Positions 5,191 through 6,776 of a stretch of 6,776 nucleotides of DNA are shown in pieces. This DNA is from DASWHK01 sp036398215. GTDB lineage: Bacteria; Acidobacteriota; UBA890. The notes under the pieces are model-generated. The model was not told the origin of the DNA, searched no databases, and worked only from the letters and a program-made list of their open reading frames with translations. A program made the translations under genes and the position numbers. Each line of letters starts with the position of its first letter. Position 1 is the first letter of the stretch. The DNA lies in NCBI GenBank assembly GCA_036398215.1, contig DASWHK010000152.1, forward strand, positions 1-6,776, in the 5' to 3' direction.

Positions 5191-6579
5191 GTGCCGCCTA
5201 CCGGCGCCGACGACCACATGCACGAGCTCGACAGCGAAGAGCCACTGACGTACCGGCGCATCGCCGGCTTCTGGACGCCGCTGGCGGGCACCTGGCTGAT
5301 GATGGCCGTCGAGGGCCCGTTCCTGGCGGCGGTGATCGCCCGTCTGCCGGGGCCGACCGAGAACCTGGCCGCCTTCGGCGTCGCGGTGGCGGTCGCCTTC
5401 ATCGTCGAATCGCCGGTGATCATGCTGCTGAGCGGCTCGACGGCGCTGGTCAGGGACCGCTCCAGCTACGTGGCCCTGCGGCGCTTCGCGCAGATCCTCA
5501 ATGCCGCCCTCACCGTGGTCATGCTGTTGCTGCTAGTGCCGCCGGTCTACGAGACCATGACCGGCACCCTCCTGAACCTGCCCCGCGACGTGGCGGAGCT
5601 GACCCGCGGGGCGCTGATCCTGCTGCTCCCCTGGCCGGGAGCGATCGGCTACCGGCGCTTCCTGCAGGGGACGCTGGTGCGCCACAACATGACCCGCCGG
5701 GTCGCTTACGGGACCGTGGTGCGGCTGACCTTCATGGCCGTCGGCGGGCTGCTGGGCGCCTTCGTTCTGGAGCTGCCCGGCGCCTGGGTCGGCGCCCTCG
5801 GTCTGACCGCCGGGGTCGTCGCCGAGGCGCTCGCCAGCCGGGCGATGGCCCGCGGCATCGTCGCCGACCTGCTCGCCGGGCGGCGCGAGCGCGCCGGCTC
5901 CGAGATCCTCACCCAGACGGCGATCGCCAGCTTCTACTTTCCCCTCGCCACCATGTCGATCCTGGCGATGGCGCTGCACCCGCTGGTGACGTTCTTTCTG
6001 GGCCGCAGCCGGATGGCCATCGAGTCGCTCGCCGTCTGGCCGGTGGTCCTGGGCCTGGCGTTCTTGTTCCGCAGCCTCGGGCTCTCCTACCAGGAGGTGA
6101 CGATCGCGCTGATGGGCGAGCGCGGCGAGCACTACGAGAAGCTGCGCAACTTCGCCGCCGTCCTCGCCGTCGCGGTCTCCGGCGGCCTGGCGCTGATCGC
6201 CTTCACGCCGCTGGCGATGGTCTGGTTCCGCTCGGTGTCCGGCCTACCCGTCGAGCTCGCCGAGCTGGCGCTGCTGCCGATCCGGATCGCGGCGCTGCTG
6301 CCGGCGCTCACCGTGCTGATGGCGTTCCAGCGCGCCCTGCTGGTGAGCGCCCGCCTCACCCGTCCCCTGACGGCGGCCACCGTCGTGGAGCTAGGCGCCA
6401 TCGCCGCGGTTCTGTCGCTGGGCATCTTCGGGCTCGAGCTGATCGGCGTGGTGGCGGCGATCGCCGCGGTGACCATCGGCCGGATCGCCGGCAATGCGTT
6501 CCTGGTCGGCCCCTGCGTGGCGGCGGTCGCCCGCCTGCGGCGCGATCGCGCGACGAGCCCGGCGCCGGCGGCGACCTGA
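5191..6579 (+). CDS. MOP-superfamily (MATE/ANKH-like) multidrug/solute exporter, 12 helices
   Basis: Polytopic inner-membrane protein, 462 residues from GTG 5191. About twelve hydrophobic segments are visible: six in the first half (including FWTPLAGTWLMMAVEGPF near residues 27-44 and VESPVIMLLSGSTALV), a basic linker (LLAGRRERAGSE), then six more starting with ASFYFPLATMSILAM. The 6+6 layout, the prolines in equivalent helices 1 and 7 (FWTPLA, FYFPLA) and the overall length fit the MOP flippase/exporter fold. Segments such as SFYFPLA and ELALLPIRIAALLP recall the ANKH (progressive ankylosis) branch more than classical NorM, but this is from memory. Transport substrate and coupling ion cannot be stated. 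The GTG is chosen over ATG 5218 because of the perfect Shine-Dalgarno at 5178-5183; the open frame extends further upstream only through the GYD gene in another register. It is translationally coupled to the GYD gene and is the last gene before a convergent neighbour. Confidence 0.8.
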   Translation: MPPTGADDHMHELDSEEPLTYRRIAGFWTPLAGTWLMMAVEGPFLAAVIARLPGPTENLAAFGVAVAVAFIVESPVIMLLSGSTALVRDRSSYVALRRFAQILNAALTVVMLLLLVPPVYETMTGTLLNLPRDVAELTRGALILLLPWPGAIGYRRFLQGTLVRHNMTRRVAYGTVVRLTFMAVGGLLGAFVLELPGAWVGALGLTAGVVAEALASRAMARGIVADLLAGRRERAGSEILTQTAIASFYFPLATMSILAMALHPLVTFFLGRSRMAIESLAVWPVVLGLAFLFRSLGLSYQEVTIALMGERGEHYEKLRNFAAVLAVAVSGGLALIAFTPLAMVWFRSVSGLPVELAELALLPIRIAALLPALTVLMAFQRALLVSARLTRPLTAATVVELGAIAAVLSLGIFGLELIGVVAAIAAVTIGRIAGNAFLVGPCVAAVARLRRDRATSPAPAAT

Positions 6580-6587
6580 GCGCCGGC
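6564..6587. terminator. GC-rich stem-loop at the end of the exporter gene (weak terminator candidate)
   Basis: GCCGGCG (6564-6570) and CGCCGGC (6581-6587) are perfectly complementary with a 10-nt loop that contains the TGA stop codon. The site lies between two convergent genes, where a bidirectional terminator would be expected. There is no T-tract on either side, so intrinsic termination is doubtful. Such arms are also easily formed by chance in this composition. Confidence 0.25.
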
Positions 6588-6628
6588 ACGCGATCCTCTC
6601 GACGGTCGCGGTGAGCGCCTGCTCCCTA

Positions 6629-6776
6629 TCAGCGACGTCCGCCAGGCCCGTTGTCCCAGTCCTGCACGCTGGAGATGTTCGGCATCCCCCAGCTCTCGCC
6701 GCTCCAACCGCCGAAGCCCTCCATGCGGAACGCCCAGAAGCCGGTCGTCATGTCGCTGCTGACGATCAGGCCGTCG
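6629..6776 (-). CDS. C-terminal fragment of a probable LVIVD-repeat / choice-of-anchor B protein
   Basis: The last 48 residues of a minus-strand gene whose start lies beyond the window. The readable sequence includes DGLIVSSDMTTGFWAFRMEG, then a Trp/Gly-rich tail GFGGWSGESWG and an end at GPGGRR before TGA. The pattern (G-L-I-x-x-S-D-x-x-T-G-F/L-W-x-F/L-R) is the usual last blade of LVIVD-repeat, beta-propeller-like proteins, typically exported. The tail after the blade is longer than I would expect. It converges on the exporter gene with 49 bp between the stops. Coding is supported by an uninterrupted frame with a recognisable motif; the exact family is inferred from a short piece and could be another propeller protein. 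Confidence 0.65.
   Translation of the reverse strand, partial: DGLIVSSDMTTGFWAFRMEGFGGWSGESWGMPNISSVQDWDNGPGGRR

Noticed and set aside
5187..6614. Plus-strand 475-codon frame starting with GTG at 5187
   Set aside because: It is shifted relative to the membrane-protein frame, giving an R/G/D/A-rich translation without hydrophobic segments. The in-frame alternative from GTG 5191 gives twelve membrane helices.

Overview
The window is very GC-rich (about 70% by eye) and gene-dense, and it reads as a chromosomal piece of a soil- or sediment-type Gram-negative bacterium. The best taxonomic clue is an 805-residue permease of the ADOP type (acidobacterial duplicated orphan permease). Together with the composition it suggests Acidobacteriota, possibly a Thermoanaerobaculia-like lineage. 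This is an inference from family knowledge; there is no rRNA or marker gene here.

Layout. Bases 1-1022 (minus strand) hold a two-component pair: a CpxR-like OmpR-family response regulator followed 12 bp later by the N-terminus of a CpxA-like membrane sensor kinase, cut by the window edge. Bases 1023-1460 form a divergent, structure-rich intergenic region. Next to the regulator it carries a perfect match to the E. coli CpxR box (GTAAA-N5-GTAAA) and other direct repeats with a 10-bp period. Next to the transporter it carries a roughly 108-bp imperfect inverted repeat that could fold into a 30-bp-paired hairpin. Bases 1461-4746 (plus strand) encode an ABC ATPase of the LolD/MacB class and the ADOP/MacB-type permease. 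Bases 4886-6579 (plus strand) encode a tightly coupled pair: a 97-residue GYD-domain protein and a 12-helix membrane protein resembling the MOP (MATE/ANKH-like) exporters. Bases 6629-6776 (minus strand) are the C-terminus of a convergent gene, probably an LVIVD-repeat/choice-of-anchor-B surface or secreted protein.

How the parts may work together. The Cpx-like pair most likely senses envelope conditions and, judging by the box 90 bp upstream of its start, regulates its own transcription. The divergent ATPase-permease pair would be a transporter in the same envelope-maintenance or efflux theme, and a regulatory link to CpxR is plausible but not shown. The GYD gene and the MOP-like exporter are translationally coupled, because the exporter's perfect Shine-Dalgarno sequence overlaps the GYD stop codon; what they do together is unknown. 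No rRNA, tRNA, CRISPR array, transposase gene or phage gene was seen.
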